17,735 bases of DNA from Pedobacter sp. (GCA_004295885.1 SEDG01000022.1:1-17735), one strand, 5' to 3'; shown: positions 8,767-16,377, counted from the stretch's first letter. The notes: generated by a model from the letters alone, not told the origin. Numbers and translations are program-made.

Positions 8767-10458
8767 ATGAAGAATATGAAATTTAAATATATCGTTACCA
8801 TGGCAACAAGTATCACGTTGTTATTGGTGTCATGTGAAAAGGATTTGTTGGATACAAAACTGGATACAGAACGAACCCCAGAAACCATAGCAACTAGTTC
8901 AAGCGCATTGTTTGGCTTTGCCGGAGCTTTTTATACACCTTTAAGGGACGGTTTCACTGAAATTGATAACAATGTATTTGCAACGGTAAGCGATGAAGCT
9001 CAAAATAACTTGCCCACTAACGATGCGTTATTTTACAATCAAGGCTTGATCAGTGAAACCATTAATCCAGAATCCTTTATTTATAAGTCTTATTATGAAG
9101 GTATCAGGGCAGCTAACTTTTTCTTGGATTATGCCCAAGATGCTGATACCTATATTTTGATAGGCAAAGATCCCGTTGCAGACGCAAGTGTAATTACAAA
9201 CGACAGGCAAAATGTGGCCTGGTTCAAGGCAGAGGCTCACATCGCAAAGGCCTTCTATTATTCAGAGTTAATTAAACGTTATGGCGGTGTTCCCATTGTC
9301 AATCAAACGCTCGATAAGTCCGGTAAGATTAATATACCAAGATCCACTTATAATCAAGTCGTTGAATATATAGTTAAGGAGATTGATGACAATAAAGCTA
9401 ACTTACAAGTAAACTGGAAAACATCGGCATTCAGTGGCAATGATGGGAGATTTACCCTTGGTGCTGCCTTAGCAATTAAGGCCAGGGTTTTATTATATGC
9501 TGCAAGTCCTTTGAACAACCCAACGAATGATGTTGAAAAGTGGAAAAGAGCTGCTGCAGCTTGTAATGAACTGATAACTACTCCTGGGCTAAATCTGGCA
9601 TTGAATCAATTTTATGGTTCATATTTCAGGGGGACGGCGCCATTGACGAGTGCAGAAACAATTTTTGCCATTAGAAGACCTGCAAACAACACGATCGAGA
9701 AGGAGAACTATCCCATTGCTACCCCAGGTGGCAAGGGTGCGATCTCGCCCTCAGACAACTTGGTTGCCGCTTATGAGTATAGCGGAACCCCCAACCCAAC
9801 GGATCCTTATGCAAACCGTGATTCTCGCTTGGCAAACACGGTGGCCTATAATGGCTCCACCTGGAACAATAGGGTTATGGATTTTTCGGTGGGTGGAACA
9901 GATGACATGAGTAAGGCGAACGGTAGCAAGACGGGTTATTACTTAAAAAAATTCTTAAACGATAATTTAAACCTGGTTCAAAATGCAACGGCACAACATA
10001 ACTGGGTTGTATTTAGGTACGCGGAATTGCTGTTGAACTATGCTGAGGCAATGAACGAGGCTTACGGGCCAGATAACAACAATGGTTATGGCAAAACCGC
10101 AAGGCAGGCAGTAAATGAGGTTAGGGCCCGTTCAGCTATGCCTATCATCAACATTGCAACCACTAATACCAAGGACGGCTTTAGGCTTGCCGTTAAGCAT
10201 GAAAGGCGAATAGAACTTGCGTTTGAAGGCCATAGGTATTGGGACTTATTGCGTTGGAAAGATGCCGAAATCGTACTTAATCAACCAATAATAGGAGTTA
10301 AGGTAACCAAGGTTTCCTCAAATCCCAACGTTTGGACCTATCAAAAAGCCGCTGTTGCGACCAGGAAGTTCAATGCGAACGCAAATTACCTTTATCCATT
10401 CACGAGAACTGAAATCGTAAACTCAAATGGTACATTGGTGCAGAACCCAGGCTATTAA
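8767..10458 (+). CDS. SusD/RagB-family nutrient-binding lipoprotein (SusD-2)
   Basis: 563 residues. The signal peptide ends in the lipobox LVSC with Cys23 as the lipid attachment site. SusD landmarks in order: KRYGGVPIVNQ, IPRSTYNQVVEYI, GRFTLGAALAIKARVLLYAASP, FRYAELLLNYAEAMNEAYG, VNEVRARSAMP, RRIELAFEGHRYWDLLRWKDAE, and the terminal YPFTRTEI...QNPGY. It pairs with SusC-2, whose stop lies 12 bp upstream. It differs clearly from SusD-1 outside these motifs, so the two pairs are not a recent duplication and probably bind different ligands or different faces of one polymer (inferred). Confidence 0.93.
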   Translation: MKNMKFKYIVTMATSITLLLVSCEKDLLDTKLDTERTPETIATSSSALFGFAGAFYTPLRDGFTEIDNNVFATVSDEAQNNLPTNDALFYNQGLISETINPESFIYKSYYEGIRAANFFLDYAQDADTYILIGKDPVADASVITNDRQNVAWFKAEAHIAKAFYYSELIKRYGGVPIVNQTLDKSGKINIPRSTYNQVVEYIVKEIDDNKANLQVNWKTSAFSGNDGRFTLGAALAIKARVLLYAASPLNNPTNDVEKWKRAAAACNELITTPGLNLALNQFYGSYFRGTAPLTSAETIFAIRRPANNTIEKENYPIATPGGKGAISPSDNLVAAYEYSGTPNPTDPYANRDSRLANTVAYNGSTWNNRVMDFSVGGTDDMSKANGSKTGYYLKKFLNDNLNLVQNATAQHNWVVFRYAELLLNYAEAMNEAYGPDNNNGYGKTARQAVNEVRARSAMPIINIATTNTKDGFRLAVKHERRIELAFEGHRYWDLLRWKDAEIVLNQPIIGVKVTKVSSNPNVWTYQKAAVATRKFNANANYLYPFTRTEIVNSNGTLVQNPGY

Positions 10459-10470
10459 CCTTATTAAATT

Positions 10471-11043
10471 ATGATCATGAAAATAAATTTTAACCGATTA
10501 AATAGTTTATTTGTCCTTTTTGCAATTGCGACTTTCACGGCTTGCGAAAAAGACATCAGTGAAGAAAAAGTAGGTATAGAAAATGTTTATATTCCCCAAT
10601 CTATCTCTGCCAGCACTACGGATAACAACTATGCCGTGCCAGGTAATGTGAGCTATGGCGCAGCAAAAAATTTCAAGGATGATGAGGCGGCAAACAAGGT
10701 GTTGGTCTATCTGGGTGTATCGAAATCTGGCGAGGCAACCGCACAACCTTTTACCGTTAACATAGCGAGCAGGGCTGATACCATTAACCAAATCATCGCT
10801 AGTGGTGCCGACCTTAAATTATTGCCTGCCACGGCTTATTCAATCCCAGCAAGCGTGTCCGTTGCAGCGGGGCAATCGGGTACAAGCTTCAACATGGTTA
10901 TAGATAAACCTACACTGAAGACCTTTGCGGGAAAGAAAGTGGCTGCCTGTATCACACTGGCGAGCCCAAGCATGTACAAACTCAATGACTTGACAAAGAA
11001 GGTTATCGTGATCATTGATGTGAATGCCTTGTTACTCAAATAA
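10471..11043 (+). CDS. Small DUF1735-like surface lipoprotein
   Basis: 190 residues. A lipoprotein signal with the lipobox FTAC (Cys25) is followed by an acidic EKDISEEK stretch, as in surface-exported Bacteroidota lipoproteins. The mature part resembles a single DUF1735 (BT_3987 N-terminal-like) beta-sandwich: VYIPQS, then a block on values such as KVLVYLGVSKSG, LPATAYSIP and VSVAAGQS, ending in ITLASPSMYKLN...VIVIIDV. Such proteins are often the third gene after susC-susD. They are thought to act as surface glycan-binding or accessory lids, and larger versions are fused to enzymes; this one has no catalytic domain. The gene starts 12 bp after SusD-2 and is the last gene before a strong terminator. 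The family assignment rests on motif memory and is moderately secure. Confidence 0.72.
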   Translation: MIMKINFNRLNSLFVLFAIATFTACEKDISEEKVGIENVYIPQSISASTTDNNYAVPGNVSYGAAKNFKDDEAANKVLVYLGVSKSGEATAQPFTVNIASRADTINQIIASGADLKLLPATAYSIPASVSVAAGQSGTSFNMVIDKPTLKTFAGKKVAACITLASPSMYKLNDLTKKVIVIIDVNALLLK

Positions 11044-11069
11044 AAATCTGGTTAGTAATGGTTAAGTCC

Positions 11070-11105
11070 AGCCGGTTGCAGGAATGCAGCCGGCTATTTT
11101 AATTT
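11070..11105 (+). terminator. Rho-independent terminator of the SusC/SusD operon
   Basis: AGCCGGTTGCA (11070-11080) pairs with TGCAGCCGGCT (11085-11095), giving 11 pairs with one G-T wobble around a GGAA loop, followed by ATTTTAATTT. It lies 27 bp after the lipoprotein stop and is the only strong stem-loop with a T-rich tail in this part of the window. It marks the end of the five-gene operon. It ends only 14 bp before the next gene's likely start. Confidence 0.8.
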
Positions 11106-11119
11106 AAAAACCCTCAATT

Positions 11120-12679
11120 TTGTTAGTAGAAAAAAAAGTTAAGAACAAATACATAGTGGCCATCCTGGCAATTGCTAACGTGGCCCTGATCTTTCATTTT
11201 GTCTTCAATAACAGGAAACCGCAAGACCAGCTAAAGGTAAGCATAGCAAACGGTAAGTTATTGGCAGAGGCTTATTGCCAATCATGTCATTCAATGCCAG
11301 AGCCCTCCCTGCTTTCAAAGGAAACTTGGATAAACGGTGCGCTGCCAACCATGGGCCCATTTTTTGGAATTAACTCGTTTAAGGGATTGGATTATCAGCC
11401 TGTCAAGGATGTTGATGAAGGCACTTTTCCCAAAGAGCCAATTCTTGATTCGCTGCAATGGCAAAGTATAATGGACTACTATTACAGTTTTGCGCCAGAA
11501 CAGCTTCCTGCTCAGGTTAAAAACCCGAGTGCAGTAAAATCCTTACCTTATTTTTCTATTGGTCTTCCTAAAACCCAAGTTGTTTTTGGCAAAGTGTCAA
11601 TGACTTCATTCATAAAGGTTGATACTACTGTTAGTCCAAGACGGATAATGGTAAGCGATGCGATGGCACAAAAGCTTTATGTTTTTGACGACAAGCTGAA
11701 TCTCCTTACCACAAATGCGGGCGCTGGTTTAATAACCGATATGGACTTCCAGCCGGGACAAACCCTGGTGAGCAATCTGGGACAGAATGTGGAGGCAAAC
11801 AATCAGCGAAACGGCGATGTAAGCATCATTAGCATCGATAAGGAAGGTCTTGCTTCTAAGGGCAGGAGGCTTTTCGATAAGCTTGCCAGGCCTGTAAAAA
11901 TTACCCATGGGGATCTGGATAACGATGGTAAGATGGATTACCTAACTTCCGAGTTTGGCAATATCATAGGTAACCTTAGCTGGATGCGTAACAAGGGAAA
12001 TGGAAACTTTCAAAAAATAGTACTCAGGGACAAGCCTGGGGTATTGAATACCATTGTCTATGACTATAACAGGGATGGCTTAAAGGATGTTTTTGCTCTT
12101 TTTGCACAGGGTGATGAGGGTGTATTTTTGTTCACAAACAAAGGCAATAATAAAATGGAGACAAGACAGGTGCTTAGGTTTCCGCCAAGTTATGGCTCTA
12201 CCTGGTTTGACCTAGTCGATTTTAACAGGGATGGTTACCCAGACATTGTTTATACCTGTGGCGACAATGCAGATTACACACCTATACTGAAACCTTATCA
12301 TGGCGTTTATATTTTCTTGAACGATGGAAAAAATAATTTCAATCAGAAATATTTTTATCCAATCAATGGCTGCTACAAGGCTCTTGTAAGGGACTTTGAT
12401 AAGGACGGAGATCTAGATATCGCGGCAATAAGCTTTTTTCCTTCATCCCTACAGCCTGAAGAGGCGTTTACCTTTCTTAAGAACAATGGGGGTTATGGTT
12501 TTTCCGCATACAAGTTGCCAATAAACACGCCTTTTGAAAAAGGGATCACGATGGATGTTGCAGACCTTGACAGGGATGGAAGGTTAGACATCTTGTTAGG
12601 AAATGGTTTTTATAATAGTAACGAAAAAGACCCTCGTAAACAGCCATTATTTATCGTCCTGAGGAATAATTTTAAATAA
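11120..12679 (+). CDS. Membrane-anchored VCBS/FG-GAP repeat protein with a c-type haem motif
   Basis: 519 residues. A short basic N-terminus and one membrane segment (about residues 11-29) act as a signal anchor, placing the rest in the periplasm. CQSCH at residues 53-57 is a CxxCH haem-attachment motif, followed by SMPEP. The cytochrome region is brief (about 45-130, with Met59 or Met78 as possible axial ligand). The rest is a beta-propeller with five Ca-binding VCBS loops of the D-x-[DN]-x-DG-x-x-D type at about 265, 315, 367, 425 and 482. The start TTG 11120 is chosen because a stop lies in frame at 11105-11107; the next usable start, GTG at codon 13, would remove the basic residues before the anchor. 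It lies just after the operon terminator and may need its own promoter. It may pass electrons from a periplasmic dehydrogenase (inferred). Confidence 0.8.
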   Translation: MLVEKKVKNKYIVAILAIANVALIFHFVFNNRKPQDQLKVSIANGKLLAEAYCQSCHSMPEPSLLSKETWINGALPTMGPFFGINSFKGLDYQPVKDVDEGTFPKEPILDSLQWQSIMDYYYSFAPEQLPAQVKNPSAVKSLPYFSIGLPKTQVVFGKVSMTSFIKVDTTVSPRRIMVSDAMAQKLYVFDDKLNLLTTNAGAGLITDMDFQPGQTLVSNLGQNVEANNQRNGDVSIISIDKEGLASKGRRLFDKLARPVKITHGDLDNDGKMDYLTSEFGNIIGNLSWMRNKGNGNFQKIVLRDKPGVLNTIVYDYNRDGLKDVFALFAQGDEGVFLFTNKGNNKMETRQVLRFPPSYGSTWFDLVDFNRDGYPDIVYTCGDNADYTPILKPYHGVYIFLNDGKNNFNQKYFYPINGCYKALVRDFDKDGDLDIAAISFFPSSLQPEEAFTFLKNNGGYGFSAYKLPINTPFEKGITMDVADLDRDGRLDILLGNGFYNSNEKDPRKQPLFIVLRNNFK

Positions 12680-12866
12680 TTGAGGTCAACTTTACATGCT
12701 GTCCATGCCCAATGGAAGGGCGGGTTGGATATATTTTGGGTGCTTTGTCATTTTAATGGCTTTTGAAAACGGACTTATGTTGCGCTTTTGGTATGCCTAT
12801 CCCGCTGGGATGTGAACTTTGTTCAATTTTCAGCGTTTAAAGGCTATCTGGAAGGTTTCTTAAAAG

Positions 12867-12886
12867 TGACTCACCGAATCACTCAC
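12867..12886 (+). repeat. Left copy of a 20-bp repeat flanking the islet, possible attachment site
   Basis: TGACTCACCGAATCACTCAC matches the block at 17148-17167 in the same orientation at 18 of 20 positions. The right copy sits beside the integrase gene. Each copy is built of two TNACTCAC units 12 bp apart. Direct repeats flanking an integrase-containing segment suggest attL/attR. It also lies within a possible terminator hairpin, which offers another explanation for part of its symmetry. Confidence 0.4.
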
Positions 12887-13106
12887 TTTTTTGTTTGTAT
12901 TTTTTAGTTGCAATTGCTATTATTTAAATATACGTTTTTTTTTGAAGAACACATAAGCATTTGAAAGAAATCATAAGGTAAACTGTTGAAACTTGATGGC
13001 TTCTCACTTCAAACAAAAGATTACTTAGTATTTTTGTGTATGGCAAATTCTTCTGCTTTAAGCTCTGACTATTACCCCAGATGCTTATTTTCAAATCTCC
13101 ATCATT

Positions 13107-13136
13107 TTTGGTAGTGGTGAAAGATAGCTACCTTTA
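13107..13136 (+). promoter_or_regulatory. Candidate Bacteroidota-type promoter of the DUF3800 gene
   Basis: TTTG (13107-13110) and TACCTTTA (13129-13136) are separated by 18 bp and match the Bacteroidota -33 TTTG / -7 TAnnTTTG consensus with one mismatch. Transcription would start close to 13143, leaving a leader of about 12 nt before the ATG at 13155. This is inferred from consensus and spacing only. Confidence 0.35.
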
Positions 13137-13154
13137 AGGAAGAATAACGCAATT

Positions 13155-14102
13155 ATGATCATAGGAATTGATGAGACTGGAAATTTTGACCCTACATCCA
13201 ACCTCAGGCACATTTTTATTGCTGCCCTGATCGAGAGTGAAAACAGCAAACTATCACTCAAGCAAGATCAGTTTACAAAATGGGAAAACAGCTTACCGTC
13301 AAGCTTCAAAACTACCAGTGGTGAGGTTAAGGGTAGCTTGCTAAAGGTGGAGCAATTACAGCAATTTTTGCAACAGGTCATTTTCCAGATGCCCCTTGTC
13401 AGAACCTGTTTTGTCTCAGTCGTACCCGCAAATGCGACAACAGCCTTGATTGACAAACACTTTCAGATGGAGCTTAGACAGATAGAATACAGCAACCAGG
13501 TCTACCACATCCGCGGCTCTACAAAGTATAACCTGAATTTCCTCGACAACTATGTAAACTGGTTTAAAAACCGCTCACTTCGAGATTACCTAAAGATGCA
13601 TTGCCTAAAGCACCTATTGAAGGACAGTTTTAATAACGCTATTATCCATTCTGCACTACAGAACCGAACTGAGGAACTTATTGAAATATCTTTTAAGGTT
13701 GACCGTGACTTCTTGACAGAAGAGAATCGGTTTTGGGAGCACTACTCAAAGTCGTCCATTGAAAACTATACCAAAGACAATCCCTTTATTGTCATTGACA
13801 CTTGGGACGAAAATCACCCGTTTACAAAAAAGTATATTTTCAACCATAAAGGTAAATCAAGCATAAATATCAAAAAGGTATATGAAAACCTAAAATTTTT
13901 GGATTCCAGAGAACATTTTGAGATCCGCATCGCAGATATCATTGGTATCATATACAACCGCTTTTATAACCGTGGGAAACTAGTCCGCGAATTTGAGCTG
14001 CTTGATAATGCCAAGGTGATAAATGATGCCCATATAGAAATCGGTTTTTTGGAATTCGATGCCGAACGAACATTTGAAATCTTAAAGGGCCAAATCGATT
14101 GA
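13155..14102 (+). CDS. DUF3800-like protein (putative RNase H-fold nuclease), mobile-islet cargo
   Basis: 315 residues, no signal peptide or membrane segment, so cytoplasmic. The N-terminus IGIDETGNF (Asp6-Glu7) is the hallmark of DUF3800 proteins. A second strand FIVIDTWDEN (Asp215) and the C-terminal EIRIADIIGIIYNRF (Asp261) fit the family's spaced acidic residues, which are thought to form a metal site in an RNase H-like fold. Members are common on prophages, islands and near restriction or other defence genes, but their reaction is not established. Here the gene stands alone. It has its own candidate promoter and lies between a possible attachment repeat and IS21 debris. No partner gene is visible. 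The start ATG 13155 is kept because the motif begins at residue 4. Family call moderate; function unknown. Confidence 0.65.
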   Translation: MIIGIDETGNFDPTSNLRHIFIAALIESENSKLSLKQDQFTKWENSLPSSFKTTSGEVKGSLLKVEQLQQFLQQVIFQMPLVRTCFVSVVPANATTALIDKHFQMELRQIEYSNQVYHIRGSTKYNLNFLDNYVNWFKNRSLRDYLKMHCLKHLLKDSFNNAIIHSALQNRTEELIEISFKVDRDFLTEENRFWEHYSKSSIENYTKDNPFIVIDTWDENHPFTKKYIFNHKGKSSINIKKVYENLKFLDSREHFEIRIADIIGIIYNRFYNRGKLVREFELLDNAKVINDAHIEIGFLEFDAERTFEILKGQID

Positions 14103-14170
14103 ATGACCCAACTTTGAAAGTTGTCCATACATAAACTTATTATCACCTGTCAATGCGCAGTTATTGTGTA

Positions 14171-14212
14171 TTTCGGTAAAAGTGGCCACCATATTCCGTT
14201 CCAAACTGGCCA
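14171..14212 (-). repeat. Second, inverted IS21-type terminal sequence
   Basis: Read on the minus strand, TGGCCAGTTTGGA (from 14212) and TGGCCACTTTT (from 14188) are spaced 24 bp apart and joined by ACGGAATATGG. This closely matches the plus-strand sequence at 14565-14600 (TGACCACTTTGGAGCGTAAT, then TGTGGCCACTTTGG). It is thus an inverted copy of the IS21 end at 14541-14624, and its element interior would point left, towards the DUF3800 gene. Probably a relic of another IS21 copy. Confidence 0.6.
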
Positions 14213-14340
14213 CCCCAAAAGAAACCATAGCTTTTTGAATACCCTTTGAGCAGTTGCGTTAGATGTATCCAGATTGATGCTCACATACCAAAAAATCTTC
14301 CATAGAATTCCAAAACATATACCACTTTCAATACTCCGTT

Positions 14341-14367
14341 TATGCTTTTGCTTCGCAAAAGGGCATA
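14341..14367. repeat. Hairpin TATGC-TTTTGC-TTC-GCAAAA-GG-GCATA
   Basis: A perfect TTTTGC/GCAAAA stem with a TTC loop, extended by TATGC/GCATA across a 2-nt bulge. There is no T-run on either side. It may be a REP-like palindrome or a relic of an element end; its role is unknown. Confidence 0.35.
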
Positions 14368-14515
14368 AGAACACCTCTAAGGTTACTGAATCTAAACCTC
14401 AGAATTCAACACGTCAACTAAGGAGAAAGCTTACTCGATTTAGCCAGTTTAACGTGCCTGATTTCAACTTTGGACAGCAAATCGATATAGGAGATAGAAA
14501 CACTGTTTGCGATGC

Positions 14516-14737
14516 TTAAAACATCTTAAAATAAGCCAATTGGCCACTTTTGACCGAAATGAGCTGACCACTTTGGAGCGTAATATGTGGCCACTTTGGA
14601 TAAAAAGAGGTGGCCACTTTTAGGATAACCCCCATATATCCCTCCGTCGTCCCTTTTTCCAGGTTCGTCTTGAAGGCATGAAACATGCCGTAGAGCTTGA
14701 GTGACCTGAGCTTATCTAATGTATCTGAGTTGTTCAT
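14516..14737 (-). pseudogene. istB: istB remnant (IS21 helper ATPase), truncated by internal deletion
   Basis: Starts 15 bp downstream of the istA stop, as in intact IS21 elements. The first 34 residues (NNSDTLDKLRSLKLYGM... to TTEGY) are a good IstB N-terminus. After about position 14636 the frame runs into non-homologous sequence, which is the IS right-end repeats themselves, and stops at 14516. IstB is normally about 240-260 residues with Walker A and B motifs of an AAA+ ATPase. All of these are missing, so the product cannot stimulate transposition. The break point abuts the first terminal repeat (14611-14624), so the deletion removed nearly the whole gene but kept the end. Confidence 0.8.
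14541..14624. repeat. IS21 istB-side end: four 12-bp repeats spaced 23-24 bp
   Basis: TGGCCACTTTTG (14541), TGACCACTTTGG (14565), TGGCCACTTTGG (14588) and TGGCCACTTTTA (14611), all in one orientation. The spacing is about two helical turns, as expected for an array of transposase-binding sites on one DNA face. The array ends where the istB reading frame begins to lose homology. Confidence 0.75.
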
Positions 14738-14752
14738 ATGTTTGGTTTTAGC

Positions 14753-16315
14753 TTATTTGTAATAATTTTCTCCACGGATGTTCTGATGCGAGGGCATACC
14801 AAGTTCGGTCGAGAATACATTCTCCCTTTGACTGTCAAGGTTGTTCTCAAGTATAGATTCGATTGATCTGAAAATCCGCTGATCAATTCCGAAGTCCATA
14901 GCCCTCCTGCATGCGCCAGCTAGACGTTCCGCCCCATACTTTCTTTCTAGGCCAAGTATTGCCTCACAGCTCTTGGTCTTCTGGTCTTCATGCCTTGCGC
15001 TGTCCAGAATAGACTTAATCACTAGCAAAACATCATCATGTATTCCTTCGGCTCTTTCCATAAAGGTTTCTGGTGTACGCTCTGCCGAGTAGCGGTGGCT
15101 ACTCGATAGGTGGCTGTTATTAGTGGTATAGGCATGGGGTACTTTGCTCCGCTTATGTATGGCGATGCGCTCGAACTTGGAAAAAATCTCGACGATTGAA
15201 TTGGAATATATAATCTTGACCTTCTTGCTTAAAAAGCGCACTGGCACACTGTAATAGTGCTTATCGGTGCCCAGAAGAATATGGCTGTCCTTGTTCACCT
15301 TGGCGTAGAAGGACTGTTTGAACTCGAAGCGATCAATTGGAAGTGGCTTGAGCTCGTTTCGTTCCATCTCTTCAAACTGCATGCGCCGGCTATAGGTGCG
15401 CCCTTTGAGTAACTGGTTATTGTGCAGTGCGAGATACTCCCTGATCGCCACGTTCAGCTCAGAAAGTGAGAAGTACTGCTTTTGCCGAATGGGAACATAG
15501 AGCCTTGTATACATAATCCGTACCGCACCTTCGACCAATGCCTTGTCCCTTGGCTTATATGCCCTGGCAGGAAGAACACAGGTATCGTAGTGATGGGCAA
15601 AGTCCTCGAAGGCCTGGTTAAGGGTTGGTTCATATCTATGGCTTCTTGTGACTGCGGCTTTCAGATTGTCTGGGACGATTGCAGAGGGCGCTCCCCCTAT
15701 AAAGTGCAGCGTATTTTCGCACGCTGATATGAAGTCCTCTTTTTGCTGGCTCGGTACGGCTTCCACATAGGTCAGCTGGCTAGCGCCTAAGATCGCAACA
15801 AATACTTCCACGTGAATAATTTCACCTGTCTGCTTATCTGTATAGCTCAGTTTTTCTCCGGCGAAATCAACGAACAACTTGTCCCCAACTTTGTGGGTGC
15901 GATGCATCGTAGGGTTTACCTTCGCCTGCCAGTCGTTGAAATACCTACAGAACTGGGTATACTTGTAGCCATCGGAAAACTCCTTCATGTAATCTTCCCA
16001 GAGCAACAGCCTAGTTACTCCAGTGCGTTTGAGCTCTCTTTCTATCTTTGGGAAGCAGCGTTGAAGCGCCTGCATACGCAAACTCGCGGACTTTGGTTTG
16101 TCTCGGATCCTGCCGAACAGTTCGTCAAGTTCGGAATCACTCAGAGAATCAACTTCTTTGAAGGAGAGGCCGCAAGTATCAAAGCCTGCAAGATACTTTT
16201 TTACGGTGGTGCGCGAAAGCTCAAGGTAGCCCGCAATGGTTAGCTTGCCTTTGCCCTGGTCATAGAGCCGTAGGATTTGTCTAATTTTATTCATACTTAT
16301 AGTCGTGTTAGCCAT
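14753..16315 (-). CDS. istA: IS21-family transposase IstA
   Basis: 520 residues, full length for IstA. The N-terminal helix-turn-helix region (KIRQILRLYDQGKGKLTIAGYLELSRTTVKKYL cut into NKIRQILRLYDQ and LSRTTVKKYLAGF) binds the IS ends. The DDE catalytic core shows LFVDFAGEK (Asp150), IVPDNLKAAV (Asp216) and KALVEGAVRIMYTRLY (Glu262). A C-terminal beta-rich segment with HYYSVPVRFL follows. IstA cuts and joins the IS ends and normally needs the ATPase IstB, here deleted. All three catalytic residues and the length look intact, so the protein may be active only if IstB is supplied by another copy. The start ATG lies inside the right-end repeat region, with the stop 15 bp before the istB start. 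It reads opposite to the DUF3800 gene. Confidence 0.95.
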   Translation of the reverse strand: MANTTISMNKIRQILRLYDQGKGKLTIAGYLELSRTTVKKYLAGFDTCGLSFKEVDSLSDSELDELFGRIRDKPKSASLRMQALQRCFPKIERELKRTGVTRLLLWEDYMKEFSDGYKYTQFCRYFNDWQAKVNPTMHRTHKVGDKLFVDFAGEKLSYTDKQTGEIIHVEVFVAILGASQLTYVEAVPSQQKEDFISACENTLHFIGGAPSAIVPDNLKAAVTRSHRYEPTLNQAFEDFAHHYDTCVLPARAYKPRDKALVEGAVRIMYTRLYVPIRQKQYFSLSELNVAIREYLALHNNQLLKGRTYSRRMQFEEMERNELKPLPIDRFEFKQSFYAKVNKDSHILLGTDKHYYSVPVRFLSKKVKIIYSNSIVEIFSKFERIAIHKRSKVPHAYTTNNSHLSSSHRYSAERTPETFMERAEGIHDDVLLVIKSILDSARHEDQKTKSCEAILGLERKYGAERLAGACRRAMDFGIDQRIFRSIESILENNLDSQRENVFSTELGMPSHQNIRGENYYK

Positions 16316-16377
16316 TAATGGAATAGATTATTGGTCCCCCAAGATGGATATGCTGCTATTAGCTAGGAATTTGGAAT

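Larger units (their letters stand above)
12680..13154. other. Gene-free boundary between the uptake locus and the mobile islet
   Basis: About 475 bp without a convincing gene on either strand. It becomes more AT-rich to the right. Contents: an inverted repeat AAAAGTGA/TCACTTTT (12862-12869/12883-12890) followed by a T-run, which could terminate the VCBS gene; inside it the repeat block at 12867-12886 that recurs next to the integrase; a TATTTTTG box (13029-13036) with no matching -33 element; and a better promoter candidate just before the DUF3800 gene. The change from conserved locus to islet probably falls near 12870. Confidence 0.5.
14103..14540. other. Debris between the DUF3800 gene and the IS21 copy
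   Basis: About 440 bp without a credible gene. Short frames exist on both strands but show no domain and overlap one another. It holds an inverted IS21-type end (14171-14212) and a hairpin at 14341-14367 (TTTTGC-TTC-GCAAAA, extended by TATGC/GCATA). The missing C-terminal half of the integrase, expected here if the IS had simply inserted, is not found in any frame. A deletion next to the IS is therefore likely. Confidence 0.5.

Noticed and set aside
12701..12725. GCCC/GGGC hairpin just after the VCBS gene as a terminator
   Set aside because: Only four base pairs and no following T-run.
13029..13036. TATTTTTG as the promoter -7 box of the DUF3800 gene
   Set aside because: It matches the consensus, but no TTTG lies at the right upstream distance and the leader would be over 100 nt; the pair at 13107-13136 fits better.
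14150..14519. Overlapping short frames on both strands between DUF3800 and IS21
   Set aside because: They run through IS-end repeats and hairpins, overlap each other, and show no family features.
14541..14624. Regularly spaced repeats as a possible mini CRISPR array
   Set aside because: Repeats are 12 bp with about 11-bp gaps, are mirrored at the other end of the IS, and match IS21 terminal repeats.
15812..16243. 143-codon plus-strand frame inside istA
   Set aside because: Antisense shadow of the intact transposase gene, with no domain of its own.
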